Positions 44,187 to 53,229 of a stretch of DNA of 64,000 nucleotides are shown piece after piece (position 1 is the first letter of the stretch; each line of letters opens with the position of its first letter). The position numbers and the translations under genes were made by a program. The DNA is from Catenovulum adriaticum (GTDB taxonomy: Bacteria; Pseudomonadota; Gammaproteobacteria; Enterobacterales; Alteromonadaceae), in NCBI RefSeq assembly GCF_026725475.1, contig NZ_CP109966.1, positions 1 to 64,000 on the forward strand, in the 5' to 3' direction. Under the pieces are notes generated by a model. It did no database searches, was not told the DNA's origin, and saw nothing but the letters and a program-made list of their open reading frames with translations.

Positions 44187-44555
44187 GTGAAAATTGGCAA
44201 CATTATTCTCATTGGATTTGTTACTGCTGTTTCAGCTTTAATAGCTGCCAAATATATTTCTAATTCCACTGAGCCTGTTAAATTAGTTGAAAAGTCATTT
44301 TATTGTTCTGGTAACTCTTGTGAATATATCTTTGAATTAGAAAACACTTCAAATGATCAGCATTCAGGAATAGTTCACATCCACTTTAGAGATAACTTGG
44401 GAATTGGTAGTTACAAATCGACGGCATCCATGCTTGGTACTGTGGAGAAATCATTTATGCTGAAACCAAATGAATCTGTAGTTATTTCTGATATTTACAA
44501 AACAGATAGGCAAAATATTAATGTTTATTATGCAGTTTCAACAAACAAAACCTAA
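44187..44555 (+). CDS. Hypothetical small membrane-anchored protein in integron-cassette position
   Basis: A 122-residue protein starting at GTG 44187. One N-terminal hydrophobic helix (about 4-24) is followed by a soluble beta-rich domain with a close Cys pair (SFYCSGNSCEYIFELENTS), probably periplasmic. No family recognised. Its stop codon lies inside the first bases of the attC-like site (CCTAAC), the normal arrangement for a gene cassette. Codon use and AT content are like other acquired genes here. The function is unknown; many cassette proteins are small exported proteins of this kind. Confidence 0.6.
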   Translation: MKIGNIILIGFVTAVSALIAAKYISNSTEPVKLVEKSFYCSGNSCEYIFELENTSNDQHSGIVHIHFRDNLGIGSYKSTASMLGTVEKSFMLKPNESVVISDIYKTDRQNINVYYAVSTNKT

Positions 44556-44630
44556 CAAAAACGTCATGGTGGGAATTTTACTCGCTGAAAAAGCGCTCCT
44601 AAAATCCCCATATGTTAAGCGTTATATGCC
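44551..44630 (+). repeat. attC-like recombination site
   Basis: An 80-base imperfect palindrome. Outer boxes are CTAACAA at the gene end and GCGTTATATG at the other end. Inner arms GGGAATTTTA and TAAAATCCC pair with one unpaired A (an extrahelical base, as in real attC sites). The terminal loop holds CGCT and AGCG. Size, TAAC/GTTA boxes and bulge all fit an integron attC. The next gene begins 28 bases later. Confidence 0.65.
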
Positions 44631-44657
44631 TCTAGCAATGGACAGCATAGGAAATAA

Positions 44658-45728
44658 ATGAAAATACTAATTAATACCAATCAAAGCAAAACCGTTTTGG
44701 CACGATTTAGAGCGAAGGTTGACGGTTTGGTGCCTGGAACCGACTTTGAAAAGCAAAGGAATAGCCTAATACGACTTGTAGTTAATTCTATGGAGAACAG
44801 TCCTGAGCAATGGGATGAAATGTGTCAAATCAATATCGAATGGATTGGAGATAGCTTTATAAGTCGACTTTCTGATGAAGAGCAAGAATTGTCAAAAGAA
44901 AGACTAGATGATATTTGCTCTATGTGCTTTAGGTTTCTGTTTGAGCTATACCTCTCGATGAAAAATGATCTGTCAATGGAGTTTGAGGCTGCACGACGTT
45001 TCGTATTCAACAACGTTGATTCTTTTGAAGCTAGCGCTAGAGAGCAAATTGAATATGCTATTCGTGAAATGCCAATTTCTATATTCAAGGTCATTTCCAA
45101 TAGTGAAGCTATTACAAGCATCAAGGACTTTAACTCAGTTTCTTCTAAGGCAGAGCAACTAAAGGCTGATTGGGAATCGGAGATATCAGAAAAGGAAGGT
45201 AGGGCTAATACACTTAAAAAATCATTAGAAAAATATGAGAACGGCTTTAACTTCGTAGGCTTGTATCAGGGTTTTGATGATTTATCTAAAGAGAAGGTTA
45301 AAGAAAAAGACAACCTCCTTTTCTGGTTAAGAATTTTATCTGTGATGATAGTTCTACCAATCCTAGCTGAGTTGGTTTTCGTTTACTGGAATATTAAAGA
45401 TATAGCTGCAGTTAAAGAGGGCATAATTGTTTCAATATTTCCAACTATCTCATTGGTAGCTATATCTATATATTATTTTAGAGTTTTGCTATTCAACTTC
45501 AAGTCGGTTAAGTCGCAGCTTCTCCAGATAGATCTTCGTAAAACACTTTGTAGATTTATTCAAAACTATTCTGATTACTCTTCTGAAATAAAAAAACAAG
45601 ATGCGGATTCACTATCTAAGTTTGAAAACATAATCTTTTCAGGAATAGTTGCAGATGACGGTAAGCTGCCATCTACTTATGATGGAGTCGAACAGCTAGG
45701 CAAGCTAATAAAATCAGCTAAATCATGA
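44658..45728 (+). CDS. Hypothetical protein with two membrane helices and coiled coil
   Basis: A 356-residue protein with a mainly helical, acidic N-terminal domain (about 1-160), a coiled-coil segment (about 165-195, SKAEQLKADWESEISEKEGR), two membrane helices (about 222-245 and 255-277) and a helical C-terminus. No family recognised. A short ribosome site (AGGA) precedes it. It lies directly after the attC-like site, so it may be the body of a second cassette. No attC-like structure is seen after its stop, so that cassette is either degenerate or the gene arrived another way. No function is proposed. Confidence 0.55.
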   Translation: MKILINTNQSKTVLARFRAKVDGLVPGTDFEKQRNSLIRLVVNSMENSPEQWDEMCQINIEWIGDSFISRLSDEEQELSKERLDDICSMCFRFLFELYLSMKNDLSMEFEAARRFVFNNVDSFEASAREQIEYAIREMPISIFKVISNSEAITSIKDFNSVSSKAEQLKADWESEISEKEGRANTLKKSLEKYENGFNFVGLYQGFDDLSKEKVKEKDNLLFWLRILSVMIVLPILAELVFVYWNIKDIAAVKEGIIVSIFPTISLVAISIYYFRVLLFNFKSVKSQLLQIDLRKTLCRFIQNYSDYSSEIKKQDADSLSKFENIIFSGIVADDGKLPSTYDGVEQLGKLIKSAKS

Positions 45729-46547
45729 ATTCGCATATAATATATAAGGATATGTTGCGAAAAATTTGAATTTTTTCATTATGAAAATACCTTTTACTCA
45801 AGTGTTTGCACTGCCAATGTTAAGTGTATCTTGATACAAGAAAAGCAAATGTATTAAATACGGATTGATTATTTACTCGATACTTAACAACTAAATTACA
45901 GGGAAAGCGCTATACCTTCAATAATGTTTACATAAATTTACACATTTAAAATGTATTATTTTAATAATAAAAGCCAAGGCAAACCAATGAGTACATTAAG
46001 CTGGCTCAACAAAGGAGGGAGGAAGTTAATAACTTTAATGGTTGGGATTTATTTCGCTCTTACCTGCTTGCGTGGGCTTAAACGCAGTGAGTTTTTTATG
46101 GCAAGATAAACGAACCACCAGAAATTTAATTTAAATTATCATATTACAAAAAAATATGGACCGATCATTATTTGCTGAGTCATCTAGCGCTAAAAATATT
46201 GTGAACCAAACTGGACGTCTCTAATACTGGCCAATTTGAATCTAATAACCCCTTGTTGACTGCTAAAGTCATCGGAAAAGCCTGTTTTTCATGTCGGTGT
46301 AGATATATGACGAGATTATGTGTAAATGGTTAAATTAGGTCAATATAAGTCAATTAGATGTATTTTATGTAACCTTAAACAGCGTTTTAATTGATTTAAT
46401 GTATGTTTAATGCTATTAATCTGTGGTTTATTTTTTAATCTGATTATTTTAAGTCATATTTATTCATTTGTATGTGTAGCTAATAAAAATTAATTAGTAG
46501 ATAAACTTTAAAATATTTGGATTTTTGTATTACGGGGTGAAGCATTA
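45729..46547. other. Long AT-rich intergenic region with one possible 40-codon frame
   Basis: About 820 bases. A forward frame at 45987-46109 (starts MSTLSWLNKGGRKLI, ends FFMAR) has a weak upstream AAGG and may be a remnant; I would not call it a gene. AATGTTTACAT near 45926-45936 resembles palindromes before other genes of the locus, but is 600 bases from the next gene. Otherwise nothing is seen. Confidence 0.35.
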
Positions 46548-48017
46548 ATGATAAATAGAAGAAATTTTTTGCTGGGCAGTGCAGGTGTGGCAACAGCTGC
46601 AGCTTTGTATAACTCGGATTGGCTAACGGAGTTAAAAAAAGAATACCCAAATGTTTTAATGTTAATAGTGGATGATTTAAACGATTGGGTTGGGCCTATG
46701 CAAGGGCATCCAAATGCGAAAACACCAAATATTGATAAGTTGGCCGGCAACGCCACTACATTTACCAATGCCCATGCTTCGGCGCCACTTTGTGGGCCTT
46801 CCAGAGCCAGTATTATGACGGGCTTAGCACCATCAACTACAGGCATTTATGGGCACATAAACGATAATGACATTCGTGCCGCGAGTGATAAAACCGCACA
46901 TTCAATCTTTTTAAGTGAATATTTTAAAGATCATGGATATTACACAGCGGCCGTAGGAAAGGTATTTCATCAACGAGTAGCTGATGGCAGTTTTGATGAT
47001 TATGGCGGCCGTGTTAAAGGGTTTGGCCCGTATAGAGATGAAAAATTTGTGTGGAATGACCCCAGAACCAATACGGATTGGGGCGCGTTTCCAGAAAAAG
47101 ATGAGCAAATGCCAGATTATGATTCAGCTCATTGGATAGCTGATAAATTAGCAACTGATCATGATAAGCCGTTTTTTATGGCCTGTGGTTTTTTACGTCC
47201 TCATGCGCCTTGGTATGTGCCACAAAAATGGTTTGATATGCATCCTATTGAACAGGTTCAATTACCACCTTATATTCCAAAAGATTTAGCCGATGTGCCT
47301 GAGATAGCAAAAAAAGTCACTGATCATCCCATGATGCCAACCACTGAGTGGGCGCTTGAAAATGGTCATTACCGAGATATAGTTCAAGCTTATTTGGCGA
47401 GTGTTTCTTTTGTTGATTCCTGTGTAGGTATTGTATTAGATGCCTTAGAAAAAAGTGCATATGCGGACAATACCGCAGTAGTGCTTTGGGGCGATCATGG
47501 TTATCACATAGGTGAAAAAGACAAATTTGCTAAAATGACCCTCTGGGAAAGAGCCACCCGAACCCCATTGATTATTAAGCCACCTAAATCACAAGGCAAG
47601 CAAGTGAGTAATAAGCCGGTTAGCTTGTTAGATTTATATCCTACTTTGGTTAAAATGTGTGGTTTACCTGAAAACCCAACTAATGAAGGGCGTGACTTAA
47701 CCCCGTTATTGAACGATCCTAATGCCAAGTGGCAGCACGCTGCAGTGACTACATATGGTGAAAAAAATCATGCTATTAAAACTGAAAAATACCGTTATAT
47801 TCGATACGAAGATGGTAGTGAAGAATTATATGATCATACTTTAGATCGTAACGAGTGGCGTAATTTAGCGACCGATCCTCAATACGCTGAAGTTAAACGT
47901 GAACTGGCAAAACATTTACCAGCTATAGATGCGCCTTGGTCTGAAAAAACCTATTACGACGGCAATGATTATTTTTTACAAAAAACGGTAGAAGCAGGCG
48001 CTAAAGGTCGAATGTAA
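46548..48017 (+). CDS. Tat-exported sulfatase, iduronate-2-sulfatase-like
   Basis: A 489-residue formylglycine sulfatase. It opens with a twin-arginine signal (NRRNFLLGSAGVATAAA). The active-site motif is C82-G-P-S-R86. The metal site is MLIVDDLNDW with VVLWGDHGYHIGEKDKFAKM further on; the DLNDW and HGWxLGE-like segments are typical of iduronate-2-sulfatase-like enzymes. HAPWYVPQKWFD and RYIRYEDGSEELYDH complete the pattern. Iduronate is a component of ulvan, so the family fits the proposed substrate, but specificity cannot be read from sequence. A strong terminator follows. Confidence 0.87.
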   Translation: MINRRNFLLGSAGVATAAALYNSDWLTELKKEYPNVLMLIVDDLNDWVGPMQGHPNAKTPNIDKLAGNATTFTNAHASAPLCGPSRASIMTGLAPSTTGIYGHINDNDIRAASDKTAHSIFLSEYFKDHGYYTAAVGKVFHQRVADGSFDDYGGRVKGFGPYRDEKFVWNDPRTNTDWGAFPEKDEQMPDYDSAHWIADKLATDHDKPFFMACGFLRPHAPWYVPQKWFDMHPIEQVQLPPYIPKDLADVPEIAKKVTDHPMMPTTEWALENGHYRDIVQAYLASVSFVDSCVGIVLDALEKSAYADNTAVVLWGDHGYHIGEKDKFAKMTLWERATRTPLIIKPPKSQGKQVSNKPVSLLDLYPTLVKMCGLPENPTNEGRDLTPLLNDPNAKWQHAAVTTYGEKNHAIKTEKYRYIRYEDGSEELYDHTLDRNEWRNLATDPQYAEVKRELAKHLPAIDAPWSEKTYYDGNDYFLQKTVEAGAKGRM

Positions 48018-48090
48018 GGTGTAAAGTGCTTAATAAATCGTTAAAAAAATATTTAAGGTAGGAGAAAACTTAAAGGTATGTCGAAGATGG

Positions 48091-48121
48091 CGCCGCGATA
48101 TTTGAGTTAATCGCGGCGTTT
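48091..48121. terminator. Bidirectional terminator between sulfatase and GH2 genes
   Basis: CGCCGCGAT and ATCGCGGCG, perfect 9-bp GC-rich stem with a 10-base loop, then TTT, between convergent genes. Confidence 0.8.
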
Positions 48122-48190
48122 ATGCTTAAATCATTTTCTCCTGAACGCTCTTTATTAGCTAACCATTAAAGGTTCAGGAAAAAATTGAGT

Positions 48191-50740
48191 TTAGTTTGCA
48201 TTAATAATTACAGTCTGGGTTTTAAAGCCTTTGGCTTTTGCCGTGACTTTGATAAGACCAGCTTCACGTGTTGATTGAATTATCGCAAGCGCACGCCCTT
48301 GGCTTGTTTTTAAACTATTGGATTGAAAATCCTGAATATTATCAGGTGCGCCATTATCAACCCCTAACAGTTTTGCCGGACCGTCAATTTCAAACTCTAC
48401 CTTAAAGTCTTTAAAGGTAATGTCTCGCCCTTGAGCATCTTGAAGTTGAACAACTAAGTGTGCAACATCATAACCATCTGCCTTAAGCTTAGCTGTATCA
48501 GTTTGCAATTTAAAACCAGCTGGTTTGGTTGTGGTTGCGAGTATCACTTCTTGTTCTTGTCCGTTAAAACCCGCTTTGGCAGTCAATGTGCCAGCTTCGA
48601 ACGGGACAACCCAACGCATAATCCGGTTACCGCTTTCAGACATACTACGAAAACCCAATGAACGGCCATTTAATAATAACTCGACGGTTGCATGGTTTGA
48701 TGCAACTTCTACCAAAACATTTTCGCCTTTTTCATAGTTCCAATGTCTATTTGAATCACGCCATTTAAAGCTGCCACCCCAACCGTTGCTGTCTTTTGTT
48801 AGTGGAACGGCTAAACCTGAAAGTTCGTCAACGCTAAAGCCAGAATCGTCTAGTGGTAAAGTACCTAAAGATAAGTGAGGCTCATTAACCCAAATGCTTT
48901 TGAAGTAGTTCCAGCCTTGGCGTTTAAACCCAGCCAAATCCAAAATATCGCCCCAACCACTTTTCTCAGGCCATTTATTGTGGCGTTCACCCATATAATC
49001 TATGCCTGTCCACATGAAAATACTAAATACACCTGGCTGTTGCATAACTTGCAGCCAGTCACCCCATAAGCCCGGGTTTTCATTAATAGTAATGAGTTTG
49101 TCAGGGAAATGGGTTTGAGCCCAAGGAATGGTTATATTGCGATAACTAAAGCCAGCAATATCAACGGTATCAGCATAACCGGTCACCATGCTTACTTGTG
49201 GAATAATCATATTGGTTGTAATAGGACGGCTAGAATCAAGATTACGTGTCCATTTCGCTAATTTTTCAGCGGTTTCGTGTAACTTATATTCGCCTTTTTC
49301 TGATTCGTCGTAACGCTTTTTAAGTTCTTGTGGGGTAAATTTAGGTAGACCACCCCAAAAGTTGTTATTGTCTAGTTCAGGTTTACTTGGATCCCAATAA
49401 CCAGTCACGTAGCGATAGTTTAGGTAAGTCCACTCAATTTCGTTACCTATGCTCCATTGCATCACACTTGGGTGGTTTCTGTCACGCAACATAGTGCGCT
49501 CTAAATCACTTTTTGCCCATTTTTGAAAGTGCATGTCATAGCCACGCGAGATGTAATCATCATGTCTGTCGTTTTTATTGAGACGTTTATCTTTAGCGTA
49601 ATCAAATTCGTCAAAAAATTCGTTTTGAACCATAATACCTAATTCATCACATAGATCTAAAAACTCTTGTGAAAACGGATTATGAGCTGTTCTTATTGCG
49701 TTTACGCCCGCTGCTTTTAATGTTTGTAAGCGACGTTTCCAAACACCTTTTGGCACAGCTGCACCCACTAAACCACCATCGTGATGAAGACTAACACCCT
49801 TCATAAAGGTGGGTTTACCGTTTAAGAAAAAGCCTTTTTTGGCTTCAAATTTAATACTGCGAATACCAAAAGGGGTAATATATTCATCCACTACTTCACC
49901 ATTTTTAGCAAGTGTTGTGACGGCGTTATACATATTAGGGGTTTGTATATCCCATAATTTTGGGTTGCTCACCGATAATTTTTGTTCAAACTCTTTTGAT
50001 GATTCAGAACTAAGTGATAAATTTTTGCTGCTTTGCGCAACGCTATTACCTTGGGCATCAACTACATTTGTCGTTAAGGTAAATTTGGCTCGGGTATTAT
50101 TGGTATTGTTGACCGTTACCTGAATATTCACGTCGGCTTTATCATTTGTGATATTGGGAGTGGTTACAAATGTGCCCCAAACCGGGATATGCAATTTATC
50201 AACTGTCACCAAGGTGACGTTTCTATATATGCCACTGCCTGTATACCAACGGCTATCTACATAACGAGAATGATCTACGTGTACGGTTAGCACATTATCG
50301 CTACCATCTGTTTTTAGTTTATCGGTTAAATCCCAATAAACAGGCGAGTAACCATAAGGGTTTTCCCCAAGTTGCTTGCCGTTTAACCAAAATGTTGCGT
50401 TGTTATAAACCCCATCGAATAAAACATAAATATTTTTGTTTGTTGGGTTAGCTGGTGTTTTAAAATGCTTTTGATAAATGCCGATACCACCAGGAAGGTA
50501 GCCCGTTGCGCCTTCCCACTTTTTGTCAAATGAAGCTTCAACACTCCAGTCGTGTGGTAATCTAACATCGCGCCAGTCTGCATCGTTCAGTGGTAGATTG
50601 GTTGGTTTTTCCTGACTATTTACCAAAGTAAACTTCCAGTCAAAGTTAAAGTCGGTTTCTCTATTTATTTGAGCAGCATAGCTGTGACTGACTAGAGTGA
50701 ACATCAGTAAAAACACATTAATAATATTTTTTATTTTCAT
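48191..50740 (-). CDS. Glycoside hydrolase family 2 (beta-galactosidase/glucuronidase-like)
   Basis: An 849-residue exported enzyme (signal peptide 1-22, ending SYA). Domain order: GH2 sugar-binding jelly roll (about 30-185, LPHDWSVE, WLNGKQLGENPYGY), immunoglobulin-like domain (about 190-290), catalytic TIM barrel (about 295-620) and C-terminal beta domains. The acid/base is E434 in WSIGNEIEW; the likely nucleophile is E554 in LITINENPGLWG. The latter replaces the usual SE-T/Y sequence, so the enzyme belongs to an atypical branch. It could be a beta-galactosidase, glucuronidase or other exo-enzyme acting on oligosaccharides trimmed by the neighbouring sulfatases. Confidence 0.85.
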   Translation of the reverse strand: MKIKNIINVFLLMFTLVSHSYAAQINRETDFNFDWKFTLVNSQEKPTNLPLNDADWRDVRLPHDWSVEASFDKKWEGATGYLPGGIGIYQKHFKTPANPTNKNIYVLFDGVYNNATFWLNGKQLGENPYGYSPVYWDLTDKLKTDGSDNVLTVHVDHSRYVDSRWYTGSGIYRNVTLVTVDKLHIPVWGTFVTTPNITNDKADVNIQVTVNNTNNTRAKFTLTTNVVDAQGNSVAQSSKNLSLSSESSKEFEQKLSVSNPKLWDIQTPNMYNAVTTLAKNGEVVDEYITPFGIRSIKFEAKKGFFLNGKPTFMKGVSLHHDGGLVGAAVPKGVWKRRLQTLKAAGVNAIRTAHNPFSQEFLDLCDELGIMVQNEFFDEFDYAKDKRLNKNDRHDDYISRGYDMHFQKWAKSDLERTMLRDRNHPSVMQWSIGNEIEWTYLNYRYVTGYWDPSKPELDNNNFWGGLPKFTPQELKKRYDESEKGEYKLHETAEKLAKWTRNLDSSRPITTNMIIPQVSMVTGYADTVDIAGFSYRNITIPWAQTHFPDKLITINENPGLWGDWLQVMQQPGVFSIFMWTGIDYMGERHNKWPEKSGWGDILDLAGFKRQGWNYFKSIWVNEPHLSLGTLPLDDSGFSVDELSGLAVPLTKDSNGWGGSFKWRDSNRHWNYEKGENVLVEVASNHATVELLLNGRSLGFRSMSESGNRIMRWVVPFEAGTLTAKAGFNGQEQEVILATTTKPAGFKLQTDTAKLKADGYDVAHLVVQLQDAQGRDITFKDFKVEFEIDGPAKLLGVDNGAPDNIQDFQSNSLKTSQGRALAIIQSTREAGLIKVTAKAKGFKTQTVIINAN

Positions 50741-50793
50741 ATCATCGCCCGAGTTAATTAATAATTACTTTAATATTGTTTTGATTATTATAA

Positions 50794-50805
50794 AATGTTA
50801 ACAAT
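50794..50805. promoter_or_regulatory. ATTGT-type palindrome in the GH2/sulfatase divergent region
   Basis: AATGTTAACAAT lies 54 bases before the GH2 start. It resembles TATTGTAAACAATA (53189) and TATTGTTTACAAT (58691) before two other genes. The remaining 50806-51272 region, upstream of the next sulfatase, shows nothing else I can name. Confidence 0.35.
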
Positions 50806-51272
50806 ATATTGGGTGTATTGTATATGAAAGTTGTTACTTAGATAGTATTAGTTGTGAGATTTTTATTTTTTTGAAAGCGACTTAGTATTTATAATTAATC
50901 TTAAGTAATTGTTTTAAAATGTTTAATTAATTGAACAAGCTGGTTTTTATTTTATAATTGTCAATTATTTACAACAAATTTTCATGGATTTACCTATGTT
51001 TTTATTTGAAAGTGTTAATTTGTATATGGAATTGGGTTAATATAACGGTCAATAGCTATGACTTTGTTAAGGCCAAATTAATACCCCAAAATAAATAAAA
51101 AAGAATAGTTTACTGTTTTAAAGTATTTACTAAGCAATGGTAATTTATTGATATTTGGATTTTATAAGTTAATTGGTTTATCCCTAAATCGGCTAACTTT
51201 ACGGCGAAGTTTTAACAAGGTTTGGAAATATTTATTTAAAAAACTCTATCTACTGACATTAAAGGATAAAAA

Positions 51273-52841
51273 GTGAAAATATTAACCTTAAGCAAGATAG
51301 CAAAGTTATCTGTTGTAGCGCTTGCGATTAATTTAACGGCCTGCAGTGAAAAACCCGCGGAGCAAACCAGCATAAAAACATCTAACGAGAATAAACCTAA
51401 TGTGGTTATTTTTTATGTGGATGATTTAGGTTACGGTGATGTTGGCGTTTATGGTGCAAAGGGCGTAGAAACGCCTAACATAGATAAATTGGCTAAAAAC
51501 GGAATTCAGTTTACAGATGCGCATAGTAGTGCTGCTACCTGCACACCATCGCGTTATTCATTGTTAACGGGTGAGCATGCGTTTAGAAAAAATGCGAGCG
51601 TGCTTAAAGGTGATGCGGCCATGATTATTTCAACTGAGCAACCGACTTTACCTAAAATGTTAGCAAAAGTTGGGTATGAAACCGCCGTTGTGGGTAAATG
51701 GCATTTAGGCTTGGGAGATGGCTCAAAACCGATTGATTGGAACGATGCGATTAAACCTGGCCCATTAGAAATTGGCTTTGATTACAGTTTTTTATTGCCA
51801 GCAACGGGTGACAGAGTACCTACTGTTTATTTAGAAAATCATCATGTTTTAAATTTAGACAGTAATGATCCGCTTAGCGTTGATTACACTCAAAAAATTG
51901 GCAATCGTCCAACGGGTTATGAAAACCCTGAACTAGAGCGTCAAAGTGCTGATCACCAACATAATAAAACCTTAATCAACGGCATTGGTCGCATTGGTTG
52001 GATGGCTGGTGGCAAAAGCGCTGAATGGGTAGACGAAGATTTTTATCAAGTATTTACTAATAAAGCTAACGACTTTATTAAGCAAAATAAAGATAACCCA
52101 TTTTTCCTATTTTTCTCATTCCATGACATTCATGTGCCTAGATTACCCAATGAAAAATTCCAAGGAAAAAGCAGCATGGGCGTTCGTGGTGATGCCATTG
52201 TGCAAATGGATTGGATAACAGGCCAGGTGGTTGATGAATTAGAAAAACAAGGTGTATTAGACAATACGTTAATTATATTTACCAGTGACAATGGCCCTGT
52301 CTTAAATGATGGTTACGACGATCAAGCGATTGAATTATTAGGCGATCATAAACCTGGAGGAATTTACAGAGGCGGAAAATATAGTGCCTATGAGGCGGGT
52401 ACACGAGTTCCCACTATTATGCATTACCCCGCTAAAGTTAAACCCGGCGTTAGTGATGCGCTCATGAGCCAAATAGATGTATATGCTTCGGTTGCGAGTA
52501 TGCTAAATATTGAATTATCAAATGATGAAGCCATTGATAGTGAAAATCAGGCAGATGCTTGGTTGAACGCTGATGCTAAAGGGCGCGAAGAATTAATTGA
52601 AGAAGCTTATACACTATCGCTACGCCAAGGCGACTGGAAATATATTGCGCCTAGTCAAAATGCCAATGAATGGGTAACAAATTTAAAGGGGATAGAGCCG
52701 GGTACACAGCCACAACCTCAGCTTTATAACCTTAAACTGGATCCCACGGAAAGTAATAATGTTGCGGAACAAAACCCAGAGATTGTAAACGCCCTTAAAC
52801 AACGTTTAAACGAGTTGAAAAATAAATCAAGTCGAACCTAA
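51273..52841 (+). CDS. Lipoprotein arylsulfatase
   Basis: A 522-residue sulfatase starting at GTG with AAAGGA seven bases upstream. The lipobox LTAC (Cys 24) indicates outer-membrane anchoring. Active-site motif C90-T-P-S-R94. Metal-site residues lie in IFYVDDLGYGD and IIFTSDNGPV; KWHLGLGD gives the conserved Lys and His. FSFHDIHVPR and GGKYSAYEAGTRVP are further family landmarks. A member of the arylsulfatase A-like S1 group. Followed by a perfect 17-bp hairpin. Confidence 0.88.
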   Translation: MKILTLSKIAKLSVVALAINLTACSEKPAEQTSIKTSNENKPNVVIFYVDDLGYGDVGVYGAKGVETPNIDKLAKNGIQFTDAHSSAATCTPSRYSLLTGEHAFRKNASVLKGDAAMIISTEQPTLPKMLAKVGYETAVVGKWHLGLGDGSKPIDWNDAIKPGPLEIGFDYSFLLPATGDRVPTVYLENHHVLNLDSNDPLSVDYTQKIGNRPTGYENPELERQSADHQHNKTLINGIGRIGWMAGGKSAEWVDEDFYQVFTNKANDFIKQNKDNPFFLFFSFHDIHVPRLPNEKFQGKSSMGVRGDAIVQMDWITGQVVDELEKQGVLDNTLIIFTSDNGPVLNDGYDDQAIELLGDHKPGGIYRGGKYSAYEAGTRVPTIMHYPAKVKPGVSDALMSQIDVYASVASMLNIELSNDEAIDSENQADAWLNADAKGREELIEEAYTLSLRQGDWKYIAPSQNANEWVTNLKGIEPGTQPQPQLYNLKLDPTESNNVAEQNPEIVNALKQRLNELKNKSSRT

Positions 52842-52891
52842 AACAGTGTATTTTTATTGTTTTTAAATATAAATAACTGTACAAACCAGTA

Positions 52892-52928
52892 AGTTATAAA
52901 CCAGTGCCACTGGCACTGGTTTATAACT
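52892..52928. terminator. Perfect 17-bp hairpin after the sulfatase gene
   Basis: AGTTATAAACCAGTGCC, loop ACT, exact complement. It starts 51 bases after the stop. The stem is very stable but no long T-run follows. It may be a terminator or a protein site. Confidence 0.6.
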
Positions 52929-53188
52929 ATTCGTTGTATTTGTTCCCTTTCCCTACATCATTCAATTACCCTTGTTGAGTTTTTATCCTTTCAATAAAGT
53001 TATTTATTCTTCATCAATGCTTATTCGGTTATTAAATTTGATTTTTATATAAATTTTAATATTCGCATGTAAATTTACATTGAAGATGTGAAAACGTATA
53101 GTTAAGTAAATTTAACGCTAATTATATTTACAAAAAAATTACACTCGTGTTTAGTTTTTTAACTTTCTTTGAAATTCTAAACGCTCTA

Positions 53189-53202
53189 TATTGTAAACAA
53201 TA
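53189..53202. promoter_or_regulatory. Palindrome upstream of a sulfatase gene
   Basis: TATTGTAAACAATA: 6-bp perfect arms around AA, 27 bases before the ATG. A near copy (TATTGTTTACAAT) lies at 58691 before the cytochrome-domain lipoprotein gene. Candidate operator of a shared regulator. The rest of the gap from 52929 to 53188 shows nothing. Confidence 0.45.
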
Positions 53203-53229
53203 AATTGTAGTTTAATCTAAAGGCTGTTT

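Noticed and set aside
45729..45990. A second attC site after the 356-residue gene
   Set aside because: No TAAC/GTTA boxes with a matching imperfect palindrome were found there.
45987..46109. 40-codon gene
   Set aside because: Weak ribosome site, no family signal and no neighbours in support; noted only in the intergenic entry.
48458..50123. Several plus-strand frames opposite the GH2 gene
   Set aside because: Antisense to a complete enzyme gene with intact domains; no independent support.
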